NCBI RefSeq assembly: GCF_905171765.1
Contig: NC_053392.1
Location: 403,855,399 to 403,919,398, forward strand
Source: Bufo bufo
Lineage: Eukaryota > Chordata > Amphibia > Anura > Bufonidae
Reading direction: 5' to 3'
DNA length: 64,000 bases
Shown here: piece by piece, positions 24,482-34,596 of the stretch
How the letters are laid out: each line of letters begins with the position of its first letter
Position numbering within the stretch: position 1 is the first letter of the stretch
Notes under the pieces: model-generated
What the model was told of the DNA's origin: nothing
The model's database searches: none
The model's input: only the letters and a program-made list of their open reading frames with translations
Position numbers and translations under genes: made by a program

Positions 24482-24985
24482 GTACCCCCCCCATCTACAA
24501 GTGGCCTCCAGACACCCAGGACCAACTTTATCTGGATGAGCTCTGTGAAAGGCTTTCACCAGATGACTACCATTAACGTCGGCCGCTGGAACACACATCC
24601 TCTCCTCTGGTCCGTAACCCCTTCGGTGACCGTGATACTGGCGGGATCTATGGAGAGTTTGGGAGTCAATTATCCTGGAGATCTGAAATTCCTGATTACC
24701 GTCCACCATGCAAGGAGCAGGAGGCAAGGAGGGCGGTTCAACAGGTCGACACATCTTTTCTACAATGACTTATCGAACACATTATGAATTTTTAAAGCAT
24801 GAGGAGGTTCAAGACGAAAAGCTACAGGGTTAATAATGGCAGTGATCTTATATGGACCAATAAACCTTAGACCCAACTTCCAAGAAGGTACTTTCAACTT
24901 AATGTTTCTTGTGGACAGCCACAAAAAAATCACCCACTCTCAGGTCCAAACCATTCATACTTCTCTTGTCAGCCATACGTTTATA

Positions 24986-26567
24986 CACTGCTCAAAAAAA
25001 TAAAGGGAACACAAAAATAACACATCCTAGATCTGAGTTAATGAATATTCCTCTGAAATACTTTGTTCTTTACATAGTTGAATGTGCTGACAACAAAATC
25101 ACACAAAAATTTAAAAATGGAAATCAAATTTTTCAAACCATGGAGGTCTGGATTTGGAGTCACACTCAAAATTAAAGTAGAAAAACACACTACAGGCTGA
25201 TCCAACTTTGATGTAATGTCCTTAAAACAAGTCAAAATGAGGCTCAGTAGTATGTGTGGCCTCCACGTGCCTGTATGACCTCCCTACAACGCCTGTGCAT
25301 GCTCCTGATGAGGTGGCGGACGGTCTCCTGAGGGATCTCCTCCCAGACCTGGACTAAAGCATCTGCCAACTCCTGGACAGTCTGTGGTGCAACATGATGT
25401 TGGTGGATAGAGCGAGACATGATGTCCCAGATGTGCTCAATTAGATTCAGGTCTGGGGAACAGGCGGGCCAGTCCATAGCATCAATGCCTTTGTCTTGCA
25501 GGAACTGCTGACACACTCCAGCCACATGAGGTCTAGCATTGTCTTGCATTAGGAGGAACTCAGGGCCAACCGCACCAGCATATGGTCTCACAAGGGGTCT
25601 GAGGATCTTATCTCGGTACCTAATGGCAGTCAGGCTACCTCTGGCGAGCACATGGAGGGCTGTGCGGCCCTCCAAAGAAATGCCACCCCACACCATTACT
25701 GACCCAATGCCAAACCGGTCATGCTGGAGAATGTTGCAGGCAGCAGAACGTTCTCCACGGTGTCTCCAGACTCTGTAATGTCTGTCACATGTGCTCAGTG
25801 TGAACCTGCTTTCATCTGTGAAGAGCACAGGGCGCCAAGTGGCGAATTTGCCAATCTTGGTGTTCTCTGGCAAATGCCAAACGTCCTGCACGGTGTTGGG
25901 CTGTAAGAACAACCCCCACGTGTGGATGTCGGGCCCTCATATCACCCTCATGGAGTCTGTTTCTGACCGTTTGAGCAGACACATGCACATTTGTGGCCTG
26001 CTGGAGGTCATTTTGCAGGGCTCTGGCAGTGCTCCTCCTGTTCCTCCTTGCACAAAGGCGGAGGTAGCGGTCCTGCTGCTGGGTTGTTGCCCTCCTACGG
26101 CCTCCTCCACGTCTCCTGATGTACTGGCCTGTCTCCTGGTAGCGCCTCCATGCTCTGGACACTACGCTGACAGACACAGCAAACCTTCTTGCCACAGCTC
26201 GCATTGATGTGCCATCCTGGATAAACTGCACTACCTGAGCCACTTGTGTGGGTTGTAGACTCCGTCTCATGCTACCACTAGAGTGAAAGCACCGCCAGCA
26301 TTCAAAAGTGACCAAAACATCAGCCAGGAAGCATAGGAACTGAGAAGTGGTCTGTGGTCACCACCTGCAGAACCACTCCTTTATTGGGGGTGTCTTGCTA
26401 ATTGCCTACAATTTCCACCTGTTGTCTATCCCATTTGCACAACAGCATGTGAAATTGATTGTCACTCAGTGTTGCTTCCTAAGTGGACAGTTTGATTTCA
26501 CAGAAGTGTGATTGACTTGGAGTTACATTGTGTTGTTTAAGTGTTCCCTTTATTTTTTTGAGCAGTG
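24986..26567 (-). mobile_element. Tc1/mariner element, full length (1582 bp)
   Basis: Terminal inverted repeats start CACTGCTCAAAAAAATAAAG on both sides (inner bases gggaacac), flanked by TA at 24984-24985 and 26568-26569. It is inserted in the Gypsy 2 pol region, which reads on smoothly if the element and one TA are removed. It carries one transposase gene with a single frame break. Confidence 0.95.
25244..26270 (-). pseudogene. Tc1-like transposase, one frameshift
   Basis: About 341 residues, the normal Tc1 length. The start [18 protein letters not shown] at 26270 begins the paired-type helix-turn-helix. The second helix-turn-helix and a basic GRRRA-like stretch follow. The DDE core shows [25 protein letters not shown] and SPDLNLIEHIWDIM, with the Asn-Pro-Ile-Glu consensus changed to Asn-Leu-Ile-Glu. 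One extra base near 25836 shifts the frame between the DNA-binding and catalytic parts. I chose the internal Met because upstream residues look like 5' UTR. All catalytic residues are present, so the damage is light. Confidence 0.93.
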
Positions 26568-27004
26568 TAGTTGTTGCCCATGTTTTTCAGATTATTTTGA
26601 ATATTCCGCCAAATAGATGACAAAGAAGAGGAAATTTGTTCCTCTTCAGGTATACCAGAAGTCTCCGTACTATAAAATGTGCCAAATTGTGGGTGGAACC
26701 CATATGCCCCAAAAAACTGTGACTTATCAGTGGACTCCTGTTTACGGTTATTTATGGCAAACTCGGCTAAAGACAAAAATGAGAACCATTCCTCCTGGTT
26801 CTCCAAGACAAAACATCTCAAATAAGTCTCCAGATTCTGGTTAGTTTGTTCAGTCTGTCCGTTCGACTGAGAATCAAAGGCTGAAGAGATAGACAATTGT
26901 ACCCTCAGACGAGTACAGAGCGCCTTCCAGAATTTGGAAACAAACTGAGTCCCCCTATCAGACACCACATCAGAAGGAATACCATGTAATTTCACAATGT
27001 TATC

Positions 27005-27261
27005 ATAGTAACATAGTACAAAAGGTTGAAAAAACACATTTGTCCATCCAGTTTGGCCTATCATCCAGCAAGTTGATCCAGAGGAAGGCAAAAAAAAAAC
27101 TGAGGTAGAAGCCAATTTTCCCCCACTTTAGGGGAATAAAAAAATTCCTTGCCGACTCCAATCAGGCAATCAGAATAATTCCCTGGATCAACGACCCCTC
27201 TCTAGTAGCTATAGCCTGCAATATTATTACACTCCAGAAATACATCCAGACCCCTTTTCCG
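27005..27261 (-). mobile_element. CR1-like LINE, 3' end only
   Basis: Reverse complement of the 3' end seen at 32600-32850 (cctgattggagtc, ccttcctctggatcaactt). Its tail, a tagtaacatag-type repeat, abuts Gypsy 2 at 27004. It is 5' truncated to about 255 bp and joined head-to-head with the plus-strand CR1 that starts at 27262. Confidence 0.85.
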
Positions 27262-27845
27262 AAATACTGCCTGTACCATGAGCCACACGAGAAAGGCAGC
27301 GGGAGATTAGGGAGGTTAACAAGTGGCTAAAGAACTGGTGTAGGAAGGAGGGGTTTGGATTCCTGGAGAACTGGGCCGACTTCTCTGTCGGCTACAGGCT
27401 CTGTCGTAGGGATTGGCTGCACCTCAATGGGGAAGAGGGGGAAAGATGGCTAGAAGGTTGGGGAAGTGTTTAAACTAAGGACCGGGGGGAGGGTAATTAC
27501 GTTATAGTATGGGAAGATAGAGACCGGGGGCAAGGTACTGGGACTGGGGGAAGATTGGAAGGAAGGACTAGAACAGTTCAGCAGGAAAGGTGTAGGGTAA
27601 AAAATATACATAAACCTCTTAATTGTATGTATACTAATGCCAGAAGCCTGACTAATAAAACTGAGGAACTGTAATTAGTGATGTGTGAGGAGGACTATGA
27701 CATAGTGGGAATAACTGAGACATGGCTGGATAATAACTATGACTAGGCAGTTATTGTACAAGGTTACAGTCTGTTTAGAAAGGATTGTCAAAACCAGAGA
27801 GGGGAAGGGGGTCTGCCTTTATGTAAAGTCCTGTCTAAAGTGCAC
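27262..27845 (+). pseudogene. CR1-like LINE: ORF1 end and endonuclease start
   Basis: Matches 61413-62010. It encodes, in broken frames, the end of the ORF1 esterase domain (ENWADFSVGYRLCRRDW) and the start of the ORF2 endonuclease (CMYTNARSLTNKT in the relative at 61790). It stops at about 27845, where hAT copy B begins without a terminus. The next 1.6 kb of LINE sequence, known from 62010-63608, is missing. Confidence 0.85.
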
Positions 27846-27884
27846 TTGAGTATAAGGATGGATGGTTGAGGCTGTTAGAACTGT

Positions 27885-30563
27885 CTATTCTGCACAAGGT
27901 ACAGACAAGTCTTGTGGGATCCAGGCCTGGTTCATTTTAATGAATGTGAGCTTGTCCACGTTGGCTGTGGACAGGCGGCTGCGTCTGTCTGTAATGACGC
28001 CTCCTGCCGTGCTAAATACACATTCAAAGAGCACACTGGCTTCAGGGCAGGCCAGCACCTCCAAGGCATACAGGGCAAGCTCTGGCCATCTGGACAATTT
28101 GGAAACCCAGAAGTTGAATGGGGCAGAACCGTCAGTCAGTACGTGTAGGCGTGTGCACAGGTACTGTTCCACCATGTTGCTCATATGCTGCCTCCTGCTA
28201 ACACGCTCCATATCAGCAGTTGGAGCCGGTTGTTGTGGCGAGGTGACAAAGCTTTTCCACATGTTGGCCATGCTAACCCTGCCTTCTAAGGTGCTGGCGC
28301 TGACACAGCTGCGTTGGCGACCTCTTCCTCCTCCCCTGCCTTCGCCTTGTGCTTCCACTTGTCCCCCGGCGTCAGTCGGGAATGCTCTCAGGAGCGCGTC
28401 TACCAGCGTGCGCCTGTAGTCGCGCATCTTCCGATCACCCTCCAGTGAGGAAATTAAGGACGTCACATTGTCTTTGTAATGGGGATCCAGCAGGGTGGCC
28501 ACCCAGTAGTCAGCACACGTTAAAATGTGGGCAACTCTGCTGTTGTTGCGCAGGCACTGCAGCATGTAGTCGCTCATGAGTGCCAGGCTGTCCTCTGTGG
28601 GAGGCGTATCGTCTGCATCCTCCGTATCCCCCCAGCCATGCACCAGTGATGGGCCCGATCTGCGTTGGGTGCCACCCCGCTGTGAACATGCTTCATCCTC
28701 ATCCTCTTCCTCCTCATCATCCTCCTTCTCCTCGTCCTCCAGTAGTGGCCCTGGCTGGCCAAATTTGTACCTGGCCTCTGCTGTTGCAAAAAAACTCCCT
28801 CTGAGCCACTTCTAAAAGACTGGCCTGAAAGTGTTAGAAATGACCCCTCTTCCTCCTCCTCCTCCTCCTCCTCCTCCTCGTCCTGAGCCACATCCTCTTC
28901 CATTATCGCCCTAAGCCTGAGTTCACACGAGCGGATGCCGTGCGTGGCATCCGCTCCGTGAAAGAGTGCCAAGACCCGATGCAGACTGCAGAGGCACGGA
29001 GCATTAACATGACTGATAATGCTCCGTGCCTCTCTGTGATCTCTTTACTACGAAATCACAGTGACAAGAGATCACAGAGAGGCACGGAGCATTATCAGTC
29101 ATGTTAATGCTCCGTGCCTCTGCAGTCTGCATCGGGTCTTGGCACTCTTTCACGGAGCGGATGCCACGCACGGCATCCGCTCGTGTGAACTCAGCCTAAG
29201 TGTTTTCTCAAGGAAACATAGAAGTGGTGTTGTAACGCTGATAACAGAGTCATCGCCACTCGCCATGTTGGTGGAGTACTCGAAACAGTGCAACAGGGCA
29301 CACAGGTCTCGCATGGAGGCCCAGTCATTGGTGGTAAAATTGTGCTGTTTCGCAGTGCGACTCACCCGTGCGTGCTGAAGCTGAAACTCCATTATGGCCT
29401 GCTGCTGCAGCTCGCACAGTCTCTCCAGCATGTGCAAGGTGGAGTTCCACCTGGTGGGTACGTCGCATATGAGGCGGTGAGCGGGCAGGCCGAAGTTAGG
29501 CTGTAGAGCAGACAGCCGAGCGGCGGAAGCGCATACAGATGGCCCACACTTTATGCAGCAGCTCTGACATGTCGGGGTAGTTGTGAATTAATTTCTGCAC
29601 CACCAAATTCAGCACATGCGCCAGCCAAGGGATGTGCGTCAAACCGGCTAGTCCCAGAGCTGCAACGAGATTTCGCCCATTAACGCACACCACCACTCGG
29701 GTCTTGTCGTCAGCACATTGTGTGAAGAAGTGCCATGCCAGGGAACTCCTTGAAGCTGCCTTTGGTGTGCTTGCTCCATGGTGGCGGTGGCCAGTAGCAG
29801 GCGAACTGTTTTGGCGACGGCTGCTCTGCTTTTGCACCCTGCTCCCTCTTTTGCTACGCTGTTGGCTCGGTCTCACCACTGCCTCTTCCTCCGAACTCTG
29901 AAAGTCAGTGGCACGACCTTCATTCCATGTGGGGTCTAGGACCTCATCGTCCCCTGCATCGTCTTCCACCCAGTCTTCCTCCCTGACCTCCTTTTCGGTC
30001 TGCACACTGCAGAAAGACGCAGCAGTTGGCACCTGTGTTTCGTCATCATCAGAGACGTGCTGAGGTGGTATTCCCATGTCCTCATCAGTAAACATAAGTG
30101 GTTGTGCGTCAGTGCATTCTATGTCTTCCACCCCTTGGGTAGGGCTAGGTGGATGCCCTTGGGAAACCCTGCCAGCAGAGTCTTCAAACCGCATAAGAGA
30201 CTGCTGCATGACTTGAGGCTCAGAAAGGTTCCCCGAGGGTGATGTGACAGACTGATGGGCATGGGTTTCAGGCGCCACCTGTGCGCTTTCTGCAGAAGAC
30301 TGGGTGGGAGATAATGTGAACCTGCTGGATCCACTGTCGGCCACCCAATCGACTAGCGCCTGTACTTGCTCAGACCTTACCATCCTTAGAACGGAATTAG
30401 GCCCGACCAAATATCGCTGTAGATTCTGGCGGCTACCGGGAACTGAGGTAATAGGTTCAGTAGGACGTGTAGCTGTGGCAGAACGGCCACGTCCTCTCCC
30501 TGCACCAGAGTCTCCACAACACCATCACCACGACCATGACCGCGTCCCTTATTAGATGTTTGC
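27885..30563 (-). pseudogene. hAT transposase, copy B, broken
   Basis: Same protein as copy A. It begins MRQTSNKGRGHGRG near 30563 and has frame changes. The BED finger (AWHFFTQCADDKTRVVVC) runs straight into VNGRNLVAALGLAGLTHI because about 1 kb is deleted. Thus the second half of the finger and the first catalytic Asp are gone, and the second Asp is Val or Asn (CDNG to CVNG). The conserved RWNSTLHMLERL, the acidic stretch (interrupted by a MITE at 28917-29194), CADYWVATLLDPHYKDNV and the hATC domain follow. SERVFSTAGG reads FECVFSTAGG. It ends NQAWIPQDLSVPCAE. Inactive. Confidence 0.9.
28917..29194. mobile_element. MITE with 129-bp perfect inverted repeats
   Basis: Left arm 28917-29045 and right arm 29066-29194 are perfect reverse complements, separated by 20 nt. 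Arms start ctgagttcacacgagcgg and contain smaller hairpins (gcggatgccgtg / cacggcatccgc). CCTAAG flanks it at 28910-28915 and 29195-29200; copy A has a single ccctaag at this place, so it is a true insertion. TTA within the flank suggests a PIF/Harbinger-type element. Confidence 0.93.
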
Positions 30564-30689
30564 CTCATAGTTAGCGTTAACCAAGCAAAGTAAAAAGTGG
30601 TTGAGTCTGTTAAAAATAATTATCCGCCAATAAAAACCCTGATGTAGGGTATTGCACTCAATTATTATTTTTTTAACTCTATATGACAG

Positions 30690-31180
30690 CGATATTTGTG
30701 GCCTAAATTTCACAGTAACTTATGCACCTCTAATCCCAGATGTGCAGTATATCAGAGTTTTTTTTTAACGCCAGTAAGCAAAAGCGGTATTTGTGGCCTA
30801 AATTGCACAGTAACTTATGCACCTATAATCACAGATGTGCAGTATATAAAACAGTGTTTTTTCCACCCAGGTATGCGAAAGACGTATTTCAGGCCTAAAT
30901 GTGACACTCACTTGTGCACTATATGAAACAGATGTTTTTTTTTTCACCCCAGTATGCCCCAGTATGAGAAAGCCGTATTTCTGGCCTAAATGTAACACTC
31001 ACTTATGCACCTATAATCACAGATGTGCACTATATGAAACAGAGTTTTTTTTTTCACTCCAGTATGCCCCAGTATGAGAAAGCCGTATTTCTAGCCTAAA
31101 TTGAACAGTCAGTTATGCAGCGATAATCCTAGATGTGCACTATATGAAACAGAGGGTTTTTTAAACCCCTGTGTCTCAAA
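30690..31180. repeat. ~95-120-bp tandem repeats in hAT copy B
   Basis: Five degenerate units share tttctggcctaaat, acttatgcac and cacagatgtgcactatatga. They lie between the transposase start and the terminus, the same position as the arrays in copy A and hAT-1 but with a different sequence. Confidence 0.8.
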
Positions 31181-31701
31181 GCAGTATTTCTGGACTTGCA
31201 GACATGCAGATATCCTGTGCTGGTGCACTATCGTTGCATAAAATGGCTGCCGATTATTACTAACTGAAGGAAAAAAAGTTTGTTTTCAGTAGTAGTTGGC
31301 TCAGGGCAGGCTTAAAACAATTGTGCACTGCACCCACAAAACACATTTGCTGTAGATCGCTGAGTAAAGAAGCAGTTCTTCATAAGATTCCTCCCTGATC
31401 TCTCCCTCACAGCAGCTGCAGCCTATCCCTACACTAATCCGAGCAGAGTGACGGGCGGCGCTACGTGACTCCAGCTTAAATAGAGGCTGGGTCACATGCT
31501 GCAGTTGGCCAATCACAGCTATGCCAATAGTAGGCATGGCTGTGATGGCCTCTTTGGGCAAGTAGTATGACGCTTGTTGATTGGCTAAAAATCGCCGAAC
31601 ACCGAAGTAGAACTTTTACGTAAATGTTCGGGTCCGGGTGCCGAAAAACCTAAAGTTCGGTACGAACCCGAACGTTACAGTTCGGGTTCGCTCAACTCTA
31701 G

Positions 31702-32866
31702 TGGTTATTAATGGTACACACTCAGATTGGGTCACTGTCACTAGCGGAGTACCTCAGGGGTCAGTATTGGGCCCTATTCCCTTCAATATATTTATTAATG
31801 ATCTTGTAGACGGCTTGCACAGAAAAATATCCATTTTTGCAGATGACACTAAAATGGGTAAAGTAATTAACACTGAAGAGGACAATATACAGCTACAGAT
31901 GGATCTGGATAGATTAGAGTCTTGGGCAGAGAAGTGGCAGATGAGGTTTAACACTGACAAATGTAAGGTTATGTACATGGGAAGGAATAATGCAAATCAC
32001 CTGTACATACTAAATGGTAAAACACCCGGTAACACTGACTTGGAAAAGGACCTAGGAATTTTAGTGAACAGCAAACTAAGCAGTAAAAACCAGTGTCAGG
32101 CAGCTGCTGCCAAGGCCAATAAGATAATGGGTTGCATCAAAAGTGGCATAGATGCCTGTGATGAGAACATAGTCCTAACACTTTACAAATTACTAGTCAG
32201 ACCACACATGGAGTACTGTGTACAGTTCTGGGCTCCTGTGAACAAGGCAGACATAGCCAAGCTGGAGAGGGTTCAGAGGAGGGCAACTAAAGTAATAACT
32301 GGAATGGGGCAACTACAGTACCCTGAAAGATTATCAACATTAGGGTTATTCACTTTAGAAAAAAGCTGACTGAGTGGAGATCTAATTACTATGTATAAAT
32401 ATATTAGGGGACAGTACAGAGATCTCTCCCATCATCTATTTATCCCCAGGACTGTGACTAGGGAAACCCTCTACGTCTGGAGGAAAGAAGGTTTGTACAC
32501 AAACATAGAAAAGGATTCTTTACGGTATGAGCAGTGAGTCTATGGAACTCTCTGCCTGAGGAGGTGGTGATGGTGAGTACAATAAAGGATTTCAAGAGGG
32601 GCTTGGATGAATTTCTGGAGTATTACAGGCTATAGCTACTAGAGAGGGGTCGTTGATCCAGGGAGTTATTCTGATTGCCTGATTGGAGTCAGGAAGGAAT
32701 TTTTCCCCCTTAAATGGGGAAAATTGGCTACTACATCACAGTTTTCTACCTCACAGGTTTTTTTTTGCCTTCCTCTGGATCAACTTGCAGGATAACAGGC
32801 CAAACTGGATGGACAAATGTCTTTTTTTTTCGGCCTTATATACTATGTTCCCCCCCCCCCCCCCCC
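31702..32866 (+). pseudogene. CR1-like LINE: RT end and 3' UTR
   Basis: The reading frame from 31702 encodes the later RT motifs: DWVTVTSGVPQGSVLGPIPF, SIFADDTKMGK (FADD catalytic pair) and KWQMRFNTDKCKVM. The C-terminal GMGQLQYPERLSTLGLFTL follows, then a stop at about 32369 and further decayed codons. The 3' UTR has the cctgattggagtcagg motif. It ends at a run of 17 C (32850-32866) next to Gypsy 2. This is the 3' continuation of 27262-27845. Confidence 0.9.
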
Positions 32867-34590
32867 AGGAAAGCTACGTGACAAAGCATCAGCCTTGATG
32901 TTCTCAACCGCAGGGCGATAGGTGACAATGAAATTAAATCTGGTAAAAAAACAACAACCATCTGGCCTCCCTTGGGTTCAGTCGCTTAGCCGACTGCAAG
33001 TAAGCCAGATTTTTGTGATCAGTAAACACAGTAATAGGATGAATTGCTCCTTCCAAACAATAACGCCATTCCTCAAAAGCCAACTTAATGGCCAACATTT
33101 CTCTATTACCCATGTCATAATTCCTTTCTGCAGCTGAGAGTTTCTTAGAGAAGAATGCACATTGGCGCCATTTACTAGGTAAAGGACCCTTCAACAAGAC
33201 CCTTCAACAAGCTCCTACCCGTACCTCGGATGCGTCAACATTCACAATGAATGGCTGTGACACATCCGGTTGCACCAGTATAGGAGCAGAAGCAAAACAT
33301 TCCTTCACCACTAAAAAGGCTTGTAATGCCTCATTAGACCAGACTGAGACATCCGAACCTTTCCTAGTTATGTACGTTAAAGGTTTAACCACAGTCGAGT
33401 AGTTCAAAATGAATTTACGGTAGTAGTTGGTGAACCCCAAAAAAACGCATATTCGCTTTCAGATTTTCGGGTCAATACCAGTCCAACACAGCACAGACCG
33501 TACAAAAACCTGTAAGTAACCCAGGAATTGCACTTCCTGAACTGCAAATACACACTTCTCCAACTTAGCATACAATTTATTCTCTCTTAGGATCTGTAAC
33601 ACCTGTCTTAAATGATCCTGATGAGTCTCCATGTCTGGAGAATAAATTAGTATGTCATCCAGATACACAACAACAAACCTCCCCACCAGATGATGAAAGA
33701 TATCATTAACAAAAAGCTGGAAAACCGCAGGAGCATTAGTTAACCAAAACGGCATGACCAGATTCTCAAAATGACCCTGTGGGGTATTAAACGCCATCTT
33801 CCATTCATCCCCTTCCTTGATCCTAACAAGATTATATGCCCCCCTTAAGTCCAACTTGGAGAACACCTTGGCACAAACAATCTGATTAAACATGCCAGGA
33901 ATCAAAGGAAGGGGGTACGGATCACCTACCATAATCCGATTGAGCTCACGGAAGTCCAGACATGGCCTAAGAGTTCCGTCTTTCTTCTTTACAGAGAAAA
34001 ACCCTGCTTCCACTGGGGATTTAGAAGGTCTAATATGTCCCTTAGCCAAACTTTCGGCAATATACTCTCGCATGGCCGCTCTTTCGGGTTCAGAAAGTTT
34101 ATATGACCTAGATTTGGGCAACTTCGCTCCGGGAATATGATTGATGGGAGGGGTAATGTAGGGGTAAATCCTGGCAACCACTCTCAGAAAATACATCAGA
34201 AAAATCTGAAATAAAAGTTGGTACAGCTTTAGTGGTTAAGACAGAAAGATATGTTTTCAGAGAGTTTTCCATGCAATAATCACTCCAATCGAGAATCTGT
34301 CTCGCTTGCCAGTCAATGGTAGGATTATGTTTACTTAACGAAGGTAAACCCAGATCCAACGGAGCAGTCAGACCCTCCAGCACAAAACAAGAAATGAATT
34401 CCTGATGAAAATCACCTACTCTGTGCACCATCTGTGACAAACATTTCTGAGTAAGTGGTGCGGAGTCTATTGCAAACACTGAAATATTTTTTTCCAATGC
34501 AATTGTAGTTAACCCATGCATACGGACGAACTGACCATCAACTAGGTTAACCCCTGCCCCACTGTCAATAAACATCTCAGTTCCCACCAT
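32867..34590 (-). pseudogene. Gypsy 2 protease, RT and RNase H
   Basis: In minus-strand order: protease (EMFIDSGAGVNLVDG, near 34570; SLSKHNPTIDW), then RT from about 34196 with [48 protein letters not shown] (Gly to Trp in the MPFGL motif) and [12 protein letters not shown]. After a frame change comes FTNYYRKFILNYSTVVKPLT and an RNase H region with VDASEV, HWRQ-like [13 protein letters not shown] and [17 protein letters not shown]. The region stops just after ADALSRSFP at 32867, where the CR1 tail begins. Several frameshifts are present. Confidence 0.9.
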
Positions 34591-34596
34591 TTTGGA

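Larger units (their letters stand above)
24495..26983 (-). pseudogene. Gypsy 2 integrase C-terminus and chromodomain
   Basis: Minus-strand remnants on either side of the Tc1 insertion. At 27000-26570 the integrase core reads HGIPSDVVSDRGTQFVSKFW (second catalytic Asp) and SNGQTEQTNQNLETYLRCFV (catalytic Glu). Left of the Tc1 element come the C-terminal GPY/F-like part and a chromodomain with FQISRIIDSQ and HRRGYGPEERMCVPAADV. Frames are broken repeatedly. The chromodomain places this in the chromovirus branch. Confidence 0.82.
27885..31701 (-). mobile_element. hAT element copy B (hAT-2 family), 3' end missing
   Basis: Reads on the minus strand from the terminus TAGAGTTGAGCGAACCCG at about 31701, a close match to copy A. 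It sits in CR1 sequence at gtggttattaatgg (31702). The 3' terminus is absent; coding ends at 27885 and CR1 resumes leftward at about 27845. Tandem repeats of about 90-120 bp (gtatttctggcctaaat, cacctataatcacagatgt) fill 30690-31180. Confidence 0.88.

Noticed and set aside
28855..28880. CCT-repeat microsatellite as a separate feature.
   Set aside because: It encodes the poly-Glu stretch of the hAT transposase, which is also acidic in copy A.
32850..32866. Run of 17 C as a possible regulatory or G-quadruplex site.
   Set aside because: It sits exactly where a CR1 3' tail ends; a simple-repeat expansion or assembly effect at the LINE tail is more likely.
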